From Kiritimatiellia bacterium (lineage in GTDB: Bacteria; Verrucomicrobiota; Kiritimatiellia; RFP12; UBA1067): a stretch of DNA of 10,824 bases. This document shows, piece after piece, positions 1-5,352 of this stretch. The first letter of the stretch is position 1; each line of letters starts with the position of its first letter. Under the pieces are notes generated by a model. That model was not told where the DNA came from. It was given only the letters and a program-made list of their open reading frames with translations, and did no database searches. The stretch is from assembly GCA_028701555.1 (NCBI GenBank), contig JAQVQN010000040.1:1-10824 (forward strand). The letters are read 5' to 3'. Both the position numbers and the translations under genes were made by a program.

Positions 1-2
1 GC

Positions 3-833
3 CGCGCTCTCTCCGATGACGAACTGATGACAATGGTAGAGATGGGAGAGGAGCAGGGAGTCCTGGACGCCGAGGAAGCCTCCATGGTGGAGGGCATCAT
101 GAGGCTCTCCGAAATGATGGCCAGTGACGAGATGACCCCGCGCGTGGATATGGTGGGCCTCGATCTCGACACGCCGCCTGAGCAGCAGATCGAAACCGCA
201 CGTAAAGCCAGGCACCGTTATATGCCGGTATATGCCCGCACACCCGACGCCATCGAGGGGTTCTTGGATACGGTGCAGTTCCTGCTTGATCCCATCCATG
301 ACGTGCGCGCAGCCACCATGCCCGCACTGTTCGTCCCCGAAAATGTGGCGCTGGACGACCTGCTGGTAACCTTCCAGCGCAGCGGCAAGCACATAGCCTG
401 CGTTCTAGACGAATATGGCGGCACCGCCGGACTTATCACGCGCGGTGACATTCTGGACCTTATAACTGCGTCCGTGGCTAAAGACGGCATAGTCGAAGGC
501 TCTGTGATACGCAGGCTGCACGATGAGGTCTGGCTGGTCGACGGGGCTGCCAGCCTATACGAAATCAACCACCAGTTGGATTTGGCACTCGAGGCTGACG
601 ACTCCGACCGCATCGCGGGCTGGATCACATTCCACGCCGGAGGAATGCTGCCGCGCGTCGGACAGACCGTGGAAGCGCAGGGCTGCCGGATCACGGTCCG
701 CAGCATGCGCAAACGACGCATAAAGGATGTGCTTGTTGAAATTCTGGAAAGGCCGGAACCGGAGGAGGAAGATTTGCCGCCTGACGAGTATGATATCGGC
801 TACGACACAAACGACGATGGCGGCCTGCTTTGA
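3..833 (+). CDS. CNNM/CorC (HlyC-like) CBS-domain protein, 5' end cut by window
   Basis: The reading frame is open from the first bases, so the true start and any N-terminal DUF21 membrane domain lie upstream; the ATG at 27 is internal. The visible part matches the cytoplasmic half of the CNNM/CorC family. It has the acidic linker (LSDDELMTMVEMGEEQG), then EMTPRVDMV opening the first CBS motif, and a second CBS motif around the characteristic ACVLDEYGGTAGLITRGDIL. After that comes a CorC_HlyC domain (about the last 80 residues: VWLVDGAASLYEIN, DRIAGWITFHAG, GCRITVRSMRKRRIKDVLVEI) and an acidic tail. Family members are membrane proteins linked to Mg2+/Co2+ efflux; the old haemolysin label is historical. 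CBS pairs commonly bind adenine nucleotides. The stop codon overlaps the next gene's start by 4 bases, so the two are probably cotranslated. Family assignment is firm; the transported ion is inferred. Confidence 0.9.
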   Translation, partial: RALSDDELMTMVEMGEEQGVLDAEEASMVEGIMRLSEMMASDEMTPRVDMVGLDLDTPPEQQIETARKARHRYMPVYARTPDAIEGFLDTVQFLLDPIHDVRAATMPALFVPENVALDDLLVTFQRSGKHIACVLDEYGGTAGLITRGDILDLITASVAKDGIVEGSVIRRLHDEVWLVDGAASLYEINHQLDLALEADDSDRIAGWITFHAGGMLPRVGQTVEAQGCRITVRSMRKRRIKDVLVEILERPEPEEEDLPPDEYDIGYDTNDDGGLL

Positions 834-1822
834 AAACTGAACTGCATATTTTATCTTTGCTTTTCTGCTTTATCGGCAGTGCTTTTTTCTCGGGCATGGA
901 AACCGGCACGCTATGTATCAATCGGGCTCGGTTGGCGCATTTGGTACGCTCTGGCTCAAAGACTGCGACCATGCTTGATAAACGCTTATCGGACATGCAC
1001 AGCTTTCTCGCGACAGTCTTGATCGGCAACAATCTTATGAATGTTGCGTTAGCCACGCTTTCGGCCGGTTTGGCGCAATTACATCTACGCAATTACCCGG
1101 CTGCACAAATCATTTGGCAGGTCTTGATGGCCTTAATGGTGCTGTGCTTCAGCGAATATCTGCCGAAACTATTCTTTACGACACGCCCTTTGCGGCGAAC
1201 GATGTATGTGATCCGGCCTTTTTACATAATTGAAAAGATTCTGACCCCGTTAACCGGTCTGGTCATGCTGTTGACACAGTGGCTTACGCCTAATAGCGGA
1301 GAGGGCGACCAGCGCTTCCTGATGACGCGCGAATATCTCCAGAATGTTGTCAGCGACGCCAAGGACGGCTCACGCATCACAGCTTTTGAACGCATGATGA
1401 TCAACCGTGTGCTGACACTCCACGCGCAGACAGCCGCGCAGTTGATGACGCCTTTGCCGCGGGTGACCAAAACAACGGAAGGGGCATTGCTCTCGCACTG
1501 CTATGGCCTGGTTCGAGACTCGGGGCACACCCGTCTGCCGGTTTTCGACAACGACGGCCAATCGTGCGTAGGCGTACTAAACGTCCTTGACATCATGATC
1601 GCCGCGCCTGACCCGGACCGCACCCGTGCCGCTGACTACATGCAGTCGCCGCTCTTTGTCGCCGCAGACCTGCAGGCCGACGACGTGCTGCCGCTGATGC
1701 GCAAGCACCGCAAACATCTTGCGCTCGTCCGAGAAAAGGACACCGGCAAGGTTTTAGGCGTCATAACTGAAGAGAATATAATTTCCGCGCTTACACGCAG
1801 CCTGCAGGATGCCCGCGCATGA
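830..1822 (+). CDS. DUF21/CNNM membrane protein with CBS pair, lacking a CorC_HlyC domain
   Basis: This 330-residue protein has an N-terminal DUF21 (CNNM) transmembrane domain and a cytoplasmic CBS pair. Hydrophobic segments lie near residues 4-22, 60-80, 88-108 and 130-150. Family signatures are FFSGMETGTLCINRARL after the first helix, IGNNLMNVA, and FSEYLPKLFFTTRP. The CBS pair follows (MTPLPRV, HTRLPVFDNDGQSCVGVLNVLDI, then VLGVITEENIISAL), and the protein ends there without the CorC_HlyC domain of its upstream neighbour. The start is a TTG that overlaps the preceding TGA (TTGA, 4 bases). I prefer it to the ATG at 897, which would remove the first membrane helix. Base composition is visibly more AT-rich than the flanking genes. 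The two adjacent paralogues may form a heteromeric ion-transport or sensing unit, which is inference. Confidence 0.87.
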   Translation: MKTELHILSLLFCFIGSAFFSGMETGTLCINRARLAHLVRSGSKTATMLDKRLSDMHSFLATVLIGNNLMNVALATLSAGLAQLHLRNYPAAQIIWQVLMALMVLCFSEYLPKLFFTTRPLRRTMYVIRPFYIIEKILTPLTGLVMLLTQWLTPNSGEGDQRFLMTREYLQNVVSDAKDGSRITAFERMMINRVLTLHAQTAAQLMTPLPRVTKTTEGALLSHCYGLVRDSGHTRLPVFDNDGQSCVGVLNVLDIMIAAPDPDRTRAADYMQSPLFVAADLQADDVLPLMRKHRKHLALVREKDTGKVLGVITEENIISALTRSLQDARA

Positions 1823-1826
1823 CAAA

Positions 1827-1859
1827 TGCAGCGCTTCACAAATAGCATGAAGCACTGCA
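1827..1859. terminator. Hairpin between convergent genes, possible bidirectional terminator
   Basis: Bases 1827-1838 and 1848-1859 are complementary over 12 positions with one mismatch, leaving a 9-base loop. The hairpin lies between the stop of the + strand CNNM gene (1822) and the stop of the - strand DRTGG gene (1884). Read on the - strand it is followed by a short ATTTGTC stretch; on the + strand there is no T-run. The position fits a terminator; the weak U-tract lowers confidence. Confidence 0.5.
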
Positions 1860-1883
1860 ACAATTGACGCTTCACAGCGGCTT

Positions 1884-2225
1884 CTAACGCGGATCAATGC
1901 CTAGGACGCTGCCGACCTTGCATGAGGCGGCAAACTGGCTGTCGGACGTGTGCAGCAGTGCCACACCCTCCCGTGCCGCTGCCTCCTGCATATCCGCAGG
2001 GATTTCCCGCCGATGCGCGATGAGGATGGCAGGTGCCCCCACCAGCGTGCATACCGCTACAGTGTTTTTATGGTTCTGCACCGTTATAAGCACCGATTTT
2101 TCAGTGCAGTGAGCCACCACGTCGCTTAAAAGGTCTGAGGTGTAGGCCGAACTGACCTCGGCCTCTGCATCCGGCACAAGAACCGGCTCCAAACCACATG
2201 CGTCTATAATATCCCGCAATTTCAT
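1884..2225 (-). CDS. DRTGG-domain protein (small regulator associated with hydrogenase clusters)
   Basis: This gene encodes 113 residues from the ATG at 2225 (MKLRDIIDACGL). A very strong ribosome binding site, AGGGGGG, precedes this ATG; the longer frame from 2243 would start upstream of that site, so I reject it. The protein reads as one DRTGG-type domain. After the SDLLSDVVAHC segment come a hydrophobic strand (SVLITV), a helix (NTVAVCTLVGAPAILIA), a REIPADMQEAAAREGVALLHT segment and a SQFAASCKV end. The domain was originally noted in proteins beside regulatory domains and is a frequent companion of [FeFe]-hydrogenase genes. Its ligand is not, to my knowledge, established. It is the last gene of a three-gene - strand operon, 35 bases after the CBS-ATPase gene, and resembles the first gene of that operon along its whole length. 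No enzymatic motif is visible. Confidence 0.82.
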   Translation of the reverse strand: MKLRDIIDACGLEPVLVPDAEAEVSSAYTSDLLSDVVAHCTEKSVLITVQNHKNTVAVCTLVGAPAILIAHRREIPADMQEAAAREGVALLHTSDSQFAASCKVGSVLGIDPR

Positions 2226-2260
2226 ACACCCCCCTAAAAACAACCATTAGACAACTTATC

Positions 2261-3226
2261 TCAGGCAGCCCCAGTTACCGTGAACGCAGCCCTGACGGTT
2301 GTCCCGGAACCTTTTTTTGATTTCACTTCGAATTCGTCCGCGACCCTTTTGACGTTTACCAACCCCATGCCGGCCCCGAACCCCAGTGACCTGATCCACT
2401 CGTTGGCAGTGGAGGTGCCATCACGGCAGGCCCATTCTACATCTTCGATACCCGGCCCTGCGTCACGTGCCACCACCTCGGCCTTGCCTTTAGCGATCTG
2501 GCAGGACAGCATGCCGCCGTCGGAATGGACGCACAGATTAATCTCAAGCTCATACGCCGCCACCGCGATCCGCCGGATCAGTTTCGGCGGCAACTGGCGA
2601 TCCTGCAGCAGTCGCTTGATCTCGTTGGCAGCCTTGCCTGCATTCTCGAAATCATATTTGCAGACCGTGAACTCCCGCATCAGGTAGAGTTCTGAAACGC
2701 CATCTTGATCTAGGCTTTTGCCCGACGCCATCTCCAGCCGGTTCAGTTCCTTGGAAAGCTCTACAAGAAGCACTCGGTTGATATCGCGCTGACAGATGAT
2801 GCCCACCAACCGCCGGTCACGGTTGAGGACAGGAAAGCGCCCGTAATGGTAACGGTTGAAGTATCGCAGCGCGAATGATATCGGCATGTCGTCTTCCAGC
2901 ACAACCAGTTTGGTTGTCATATGCTTGCTGCAAGGGTCGTTGATATAACCGCCGCCTAGGGCTCGGATAATGTCGTCGATACTGACCAAGCCAAAGAAAC
3001 GCCCATCCTCCTCCACCGGCACTCCGCTGATCTTTTTACGGCGCATCAGCTCCTGCACATCGCACAAAGGAGCCGACCGCGGCACCGTCGCCAGTTCCGT
3101 AGTCATCACATCACGCACCTTAAGCCGCTGGATCAACTCAAGCAGCACCAAGGGATCGTTGCCAACGCCTGAACCGGCTATGGACTTGGGCTCTAGCAGC
3201 ACGCTGGATGGAGCAGGAGCACTCAT
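2261..3226 (-). CDS. CBS-pair protein fused to an RsbW/SpoIIAB-like (anti-sigma type) ATPase domain
   Basis: This 321-residue protein starts at the ATG at 3226, whose ATGA overlaps the stop of the upstream DRTGG gene by 4 bases; the frame extends to 3262, but the coupled start is more convincing. Residues about 36-90 form the first CBS motif (KVRDVMTTELATVP, ISGVPVEEDGRFFGLVSIDDII). Residues about 105-160 form the second (HMTTKLVVLEDDMPIS, GRFPVLNRDRRLVGIICQRDI). The C-terminal part (about 185-321) is a GHKL ATPase of the anti-sigma/serine-kinase type. It has an N-box with Glu226 and Asn230 (ELEIN), a G1 box DAGPG at 255-259, and a G2 box GFGAGMG at 282-288 followed by LVNVKRVADEFEV. There is no histidine-kinase phosphoacceptor domain and no membrane segment, so the protein is soluble. 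An adenylate-sensing CBS pair controlling a kinase or anti-sigma ATPase is a plausible reading but is inferred. No sigma factor or STAS-domain partner is in the window. Confidence 0.85.
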   Translation of the reverse strand: MSAPAPSSVLLEPKSIAGSGVGNDPLVLLELIQRLKVRDVMTTELATVPRSAPLCDVQELMRRKKISGVPVEEDGRFFGLVSIDDIIRALGGGYINDPCSKHMTTKLVVLEDDMPISFALRYFNRYHYGRFPVLNRDRRLVGIICQRDINRVLLVELSKELNRLEMASGKSLDQDGVSELYLMREFTVCKYDFENAGKAANEIKRLLQDRQLPPKLIRRIAVAAYELEINLCVHSDGGMLSCQIAKGKAEVVARDAGPGIEDVEWACRDGTSTANEWIRSLGFGAGMGLVNVKRVADEFEVKSKKGSGTTVRAAFTVTGAA

Positions 3227-3564
3227 TTTTTGGAATGCAACGCCGCGTTCACAGCAATGCACGCTTCATATTTAGATAGGCGGCAGGTGGCAAGCGTCAT
3301 ACGCAAGGTATCAGCCACATACACCATGGAAGAGGGCAACGGCTTGCCGTTAACCACAATCACGCCCGCAGCGCCCACAATTTGCGCTGTGCGCAACACC
3401 TGGTCGCCAGCCAAAGAGGTCAGCAACAGCATGTCCTCCTCGTCCAGCAACAGTACATCGCTCATTAAATCCGATGCCACAACATGCCGAACATCCTTTT
3501 TGTAGCCCTCTCCCTCGACCAGAACCTCTGCCTTCAAAGCCTCTGCCACTTCAGCCATTGTCAT
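3223..3564 (-). CDS. DRTGG-domain protein, first gene of the divergent operon
   Basis: This gene encodes 113 residues from the ATG at 3564 (MTMAEVAEALKAEVLVEG). A GGAAAGAG ribosome binding site lies about 9 bases upstream; the frame extends to 3642, but that extension is Cys-rich, has no family resemblance and no site. A second ATG, two codons in at 3558, is also possible. The fold reads as a DRTGG domain: SDLMSDVLLLDEED, DMLLLTSLAGDQVLRTAQIVGAAGVIVVNGKPLPSSMVYVADTL and a C-terminal KYEACIAV. It is the same length as the downstream DRTGG gene and shares the SDL(L/M)SDV block and overall hydrophobic pattern, so the two look like diverged paralogues on either side of the CBS-ATPase gene. It overlaps that gene by 4 bases (ATGA). 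It is transcribed away from the hydrogenase operon. A regulatory or ligand-binding role is inferred from context. Confidence 0.82.
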   Translation of the reverse strand: MTMAEVAEALKAEVLVEGEGYKKDVRHVVASDLMSDVLLLDEEDMLLLTSLAGDQVLRTAQIVGAAGVIVVNGKPLPSSMVYVADTLRMTLATCRLSKYEACIAVNAALHSKK

Positions 3565-3641
3565 AAGAAAAATCTCTTTCCGAAAACAGGGCAGCACCCC
3601 CACAAAATTATTGTCGGACTTGCTCCTGCACCCGCATTCCA

Positions 3642-3697
3642 TAAACCTCGAAACCAGAACCTAGAATCCAGAGACCTGAACCCTGCGCCCTGAACCC
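3642..3697. repeat. Degenerate heptanucleotide tandem repeat, about 8 copies
   Basis: Eight consecutive 7-base units run without a gap: taaacct, cgaaacc, agaacct, agaatcc, agagacc, tgaaccc, tgcgccc, tgaaccc. The consensus is roughly NGAACCY (RGGTTCN on the other strand). The array is in the divergent intergenic region, inside the predicted untranslated leader of the DRTGG operon. Sloppy heptamer arrays in intergenic DNA are known in several bacterial groups, including filamentous cyanobacteria. No coding role is likely. Confidence 0.75.
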
Positions 3698-3732
3698 TAT
3701 CGCACTCAAACCGGATGTTTTGTAAGCTAATT

Positions 3733-3761
3733 AATATATATGACGACCGCGTTTTAAACAA
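3733..3761 (-). promoter_or_regulatory. Candidate sigma70-type promoter of the DRTGG/CBS-ATPase operon
   Basis: Read on the - strand, TTGTTT (3761-3756) and TATATT (3738-3733) are separated by 17 bases. The -10 matches the consensus at 5 of 6 positions and the -35 at 3 of 6. Transcription would start near 3726, giving a leader of about 160 bases that contains the heptamer repeat. This is a sequence match only. Confidence 0.45.
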
Positions 3762-3786
3762 TCTGAAAATTCATCGCCTTTTGTGC

Positions 3787-3816
3787 TTGGCATCAGCATG
3801 GTTTTATTGCAATAAT
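3787..3816 (+). promoter_or_regulatory. Candidate sigma70-type promoter of the hydrogenase operon
   Basis: TTGGCA (3787-3792, 5 of 6 matches to the -35 consensus) and AATAAT (3811-3816, 5 of 6 matches to the -10) are separated by 18 bases. They lie in an AT-rich stretch about 75 bases before the hndA start. Transcription would begin near 3823, leaving a leader of about 70 bases. The -10 overlaps a perfect palindrome that could be an operator. Confidence 0.5.
3804..3815. promoter_or_regulatory. Perfect 12-bp palindrome overlapping the -10, possible operator
   Basis: TTATTGCAATAA is exactly self-complementary and covers most of the proposed -10 hexamer of the hydrogenase promoter. That is where a repressor would block RNA polymerase. 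It does not fit the Rex half-site pattern (TTGTGAA-spacer-TTCACAA), so I do not name a regulator. A 12-bp AT-rich palindrome can occur by chance, but its position makes it noteworthy. Confidence 0.4.
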
Positions 3817-3891
3817 ATTTAACTTTTTTTGACCCAAAACGCTCTGGTTTGGAGACGGTACAAGCTAGAGATAACGCGGAGGTGTTTAACC

Positions 3892-4386
3892 GTGAATACC
3901 GCAGAAAAACCGGCGGCAGGTCTTTTAAAGCTCACTCCCGAGCTTAAAGCCTTTATCGCTGAATGGAAAAGCAAACCGGGCAACCTGATAATGGTTCTGC
4001 ACCGTGTTCAACAGAACTTCGGCTATATCCCCCGAGAGGTGGCCTTCGAAGTGGCCGACCTGCTGGATATCCCGCTTGCCAAGATCTACGGCGTCATCAC
4101 CTTCTATAATTTCTTCAAGCTCAAGAAGCCGGGCCGCAACCAGATTCAAGTCTGCATGGGCACGGCCTGCTATCTGAAAGGCGGGGAGGACATTATACAG
4201 GAGCTTGAGGGCATCTTGGGCGTCGGCCTTAACACCGTAACTCCTGACGGAGAATTCTCGGTCGAGGCGGTGCGGTGCGTGGGCTGCTGCGGCTTGGCAC
4301 CGGTCATGGTGCTGAACGGCGAGGTGTTTGGCAAGGTCAAGACCGAGGACTTGCGAGGCATAATCGCCAAAACCAAGAGGGGCTGA
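3892..4386 (+). CDS. hndA: NADH-dependent [FeFe]-hydrogenase subunit A (NuoE-like [2Fe-2S] protein)
   Basis: This is a 164-residue NuoE/24-kDa-type protein, the usual length for the family. It starts at the GTG at 3892, 9 bases after GGAGG (3878-3882). The frame can be extended to a TTG at 3829, but that stretch overlaps the promoter region and has no site. The N-terminal helical part (LIMVLHRVQQNFGYIPREVAFEVAD, then KIYGVITFYNFF) is followed by a thioredoxin-like [2Fe-2S] domain. Its four ligands follow the family pattern: Cys88 and Cys93 (CMGTAC), Cys129 and Cys133 (CVGCC). Cys132 is an extra cysteine beside the last ligand. In Hnd/HydABC complexes this subunit lies next to the flavin subunit; the cluster is close to FMN and may act in electron relay or tuning. 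It opens the hydrogenase operon; the next gene starts 3 bases after its stop. Confidence 0.95.
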   Translation: MNTAEKPAAGLLKLTPELKAFIAEWKSKPGNLIMVLHRVQQNFGYIPREVAFEVADLLDIPLAKIYGVITFYNFFKLKKPGRNQIQVCMGTACYLKGGEDIIQELEGILGVGLNTVTPDGEFSVEAVRCVGCCGLAPVMVLNGEVFGKVKTEDLRGIIAKTKRG

Positions 4387-4389
4387 TAA

Positions 4390-4932
4390 ATGCACGCCAC
4401 CGTCTGTGACATTATCGCCGACCTGGTGCAGAACTCGGTCGAGGCCGGTGCGTCGCTGGTGGAACTGATCGTGCAGACCGAGCCGGACAAGATGAATATA
4501 ACGGTGGCGGATAACGGCAAAGGCATGGACGAAGCAACTCTCGCCAAAAGCATGGACCCTTTTTACAGCGAGGCTGGTAAGCACGACCACCGGCGCGTGG
4601 GGCTGGGTCTGCCGCTGCTCATGCAAACTGTCGAAGCGTCCGGCGGCAAGGCAGACATACGCTCCGAGCCAGGCAAAGGAACGACGGTCGAATTCAATTT
4701 CGACACTCGTAACATCGACATGCCGCCTTTCGGCGACCTGTCCGACACAGCGCTGGTGCTGATGGCCTCGCGCGGGGAACATGAATTGATCCTGCGCCGG
4801 ACTACGCCGGCTGACGCTTACACGGTGCGCCGCAGCGAACTGATCGCCACACTTGGCGATCTGGAAACTTCCGGCAACCTGATCCTGGCCCGGCAGTATA
4901 TGCGCTCGCAAGAACAGAATCTGATTCAATGA
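4390..4932 (+). CDS. GHKL ATPase-domain protein embedded in the hydrogenase operon
   Basis: This 180-residue soluble protein consists of a histidine-kinase-type ATP-binding domain and a C-terminal extension. Visible boxes are the N-box with Asn15 (DLVQNSVEAGAS), the G1 box DNGKGMD at 41-47, an F-box-like DPFYSEAG near 56-63, the G2 box VGLGLPLL at 70-77, and GKGTTVEF near 95-102. There is no dimerisation or phosphoacceptor His domain, no sensor domain and no membrane segment, so it is not a complete sensor kinase. Residues from about 110 to the end have no motif I recognise. AGAGGGG sits just upstream of the ATG. The gene lies between hndA and hndB, 3 bases after hndA. Similar ATPase genes accompany [FeFe]-hydrogenase genes elsewhere, but their substrate is not established to my knowledge. 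It differs from the RsbW-like ATPase encoded divergently. Confidence 0.88.
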   Translation: MHATVCDIIADLVQNSVEAGASLVELIVQTEPDKMNITVADNGKGMDEATLAKSMDPFYSEAGKHDHRRVGLGLPLLMQTVEASGGKADIRSEPGKGTTVEFNFDTRNIDMPPFGDLSDTALVLMASRGEHELILRRTTPADAYTVRRSELIATLGDLETSGNLILARQYMRSQEQNLIQ

Positions 4933-4946
4933 GGAAGGAACCAAAA

Positions 4947-5348
4947 ATGGCAAAACTGACACTGGATGACTTACGAAAACTGCGCGAAGAAAAACAGAAA
5001 CTGCTTGAGAAACGCGACCCCTCCAACAAGGACGCGCAAATCATTGTGGGAATGGGCACATGCGGAATCGCCGCCGGAGCCAAAGACACTTTTAACGCTA
5101 TCATCGACGAGCTTGACGCCCGCGGCATCACCCATGTGCTGGTTCGCCAGACCGGCTGCATGGGCTCCTGCCATTCCGAGCCGACCGTAGAGGTGGTTAC
5201 CCCCGACATGCCTTCTGTGATCTACGGCAAAGTCGACTCCGGTACAGGCAAGCGCATTGTTGACGAGCATATAGTCAACAAGCATATGATCGACAACCAC
5301 ATTTGCGATAAACCGTCCATGGATATCGTCAGCGAACCCGGGAAATAA
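4947..5348 (+). CDS. hndB: Hydrogenase subunit B, HndB-like [2Fe-2S] ferredoxin-fold protein
   Basis: This 133-residue protein starts at the ATG at 4947, 7 bases after AGGAAGGA. An upstream ATG at 4929 overlaps the previous stop (ATGA) but lacks a site and adds six residues not expected for the family. The N-terminus is a charged helix (LTLDDLRKLREEKQ), followed by the HndB signature VGMGTCGIAAGAKDTF and QTGCMGSCHSEPTVEV. The cysteines are Cys39, Cys71 and Cys75. The first position of a classical C-x4-C pair is not Cys, so the [2Fe-2S] ligand set is incomplete by the NuoE standard, which I recall as typical of HndB. The C-terminal tail carries three tandem five-residue repeats centred on His108, His113 and His118, then Cys120. 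The gene sits between the ATPase gene and hndC, with 4 bases before hndC. Its role in the complex is accessory or electron relay. Confidence 0.88.
   Translation: MAKLTLDDLRKLREEKQKLLEKRDPSNKDAQIIVGMGTCGIAAGAKDTFNAIIDELDARGITHVLVRQTGCMGSCHSEPTVEVVTPDMPSVIYGKVDSGTGKRIVDEHIVNKHMIDNHICDKPSMDIVSEPGK
5259..5303 (+). repeat. Three in-frame 15-bp repeats in the hndB tail
   Basis: Codons for VDEHI, VNKHM and IDNHI lie head to tail, with the same 15-base pattern (g-t-n-a/g-a-c-n-a-n-c-a-y-a-t-n) recurring with substitutions. The histidine falls at the fourth position of each unit, giving one His every five residues. A slippage-derived expansion of the short C-terminal helix is likely. Confidence 0.6.
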
Positions 5349-5352
5349 AATC

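Noticed and set aside
218..721. 167-codon open frame on the - strand opposite the first CNNM gene
   Set aside because: It is a Ser/Arg-rich shadow of a conserved CBS/CorC_HlyC coding region.
3642..3697. CRISPR array
   Set aside because: The units are 7 bases, contiguous and degenerate, with no spacers; no cas genes are nearby.
3781..3830. Rex (NADH-sensing repressor) operator before hndA
   Set aside because: No TTGTGAA-spacer-TTCACAA-like dyad is present; the only perfect dyad is TTATTGCAATAA, which does not fit.
3829..3891. N-terminal extension of hndA from a TTG
   Set aside because: The extension overlaps the promoter and leader, lacks a ribosome binding site and is not family-like; the GTG at 3892 has GGAGG at ideal spacing.
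3925..4962. 345-codon open frame on the - strand opposite hndA and the ATPase gene
   Set aside because: It is antisense to two well-supported genes with conserved motifs, has low-complexity His/Ala/Arg-rich content and no family resemblance. It is a composition shadow.
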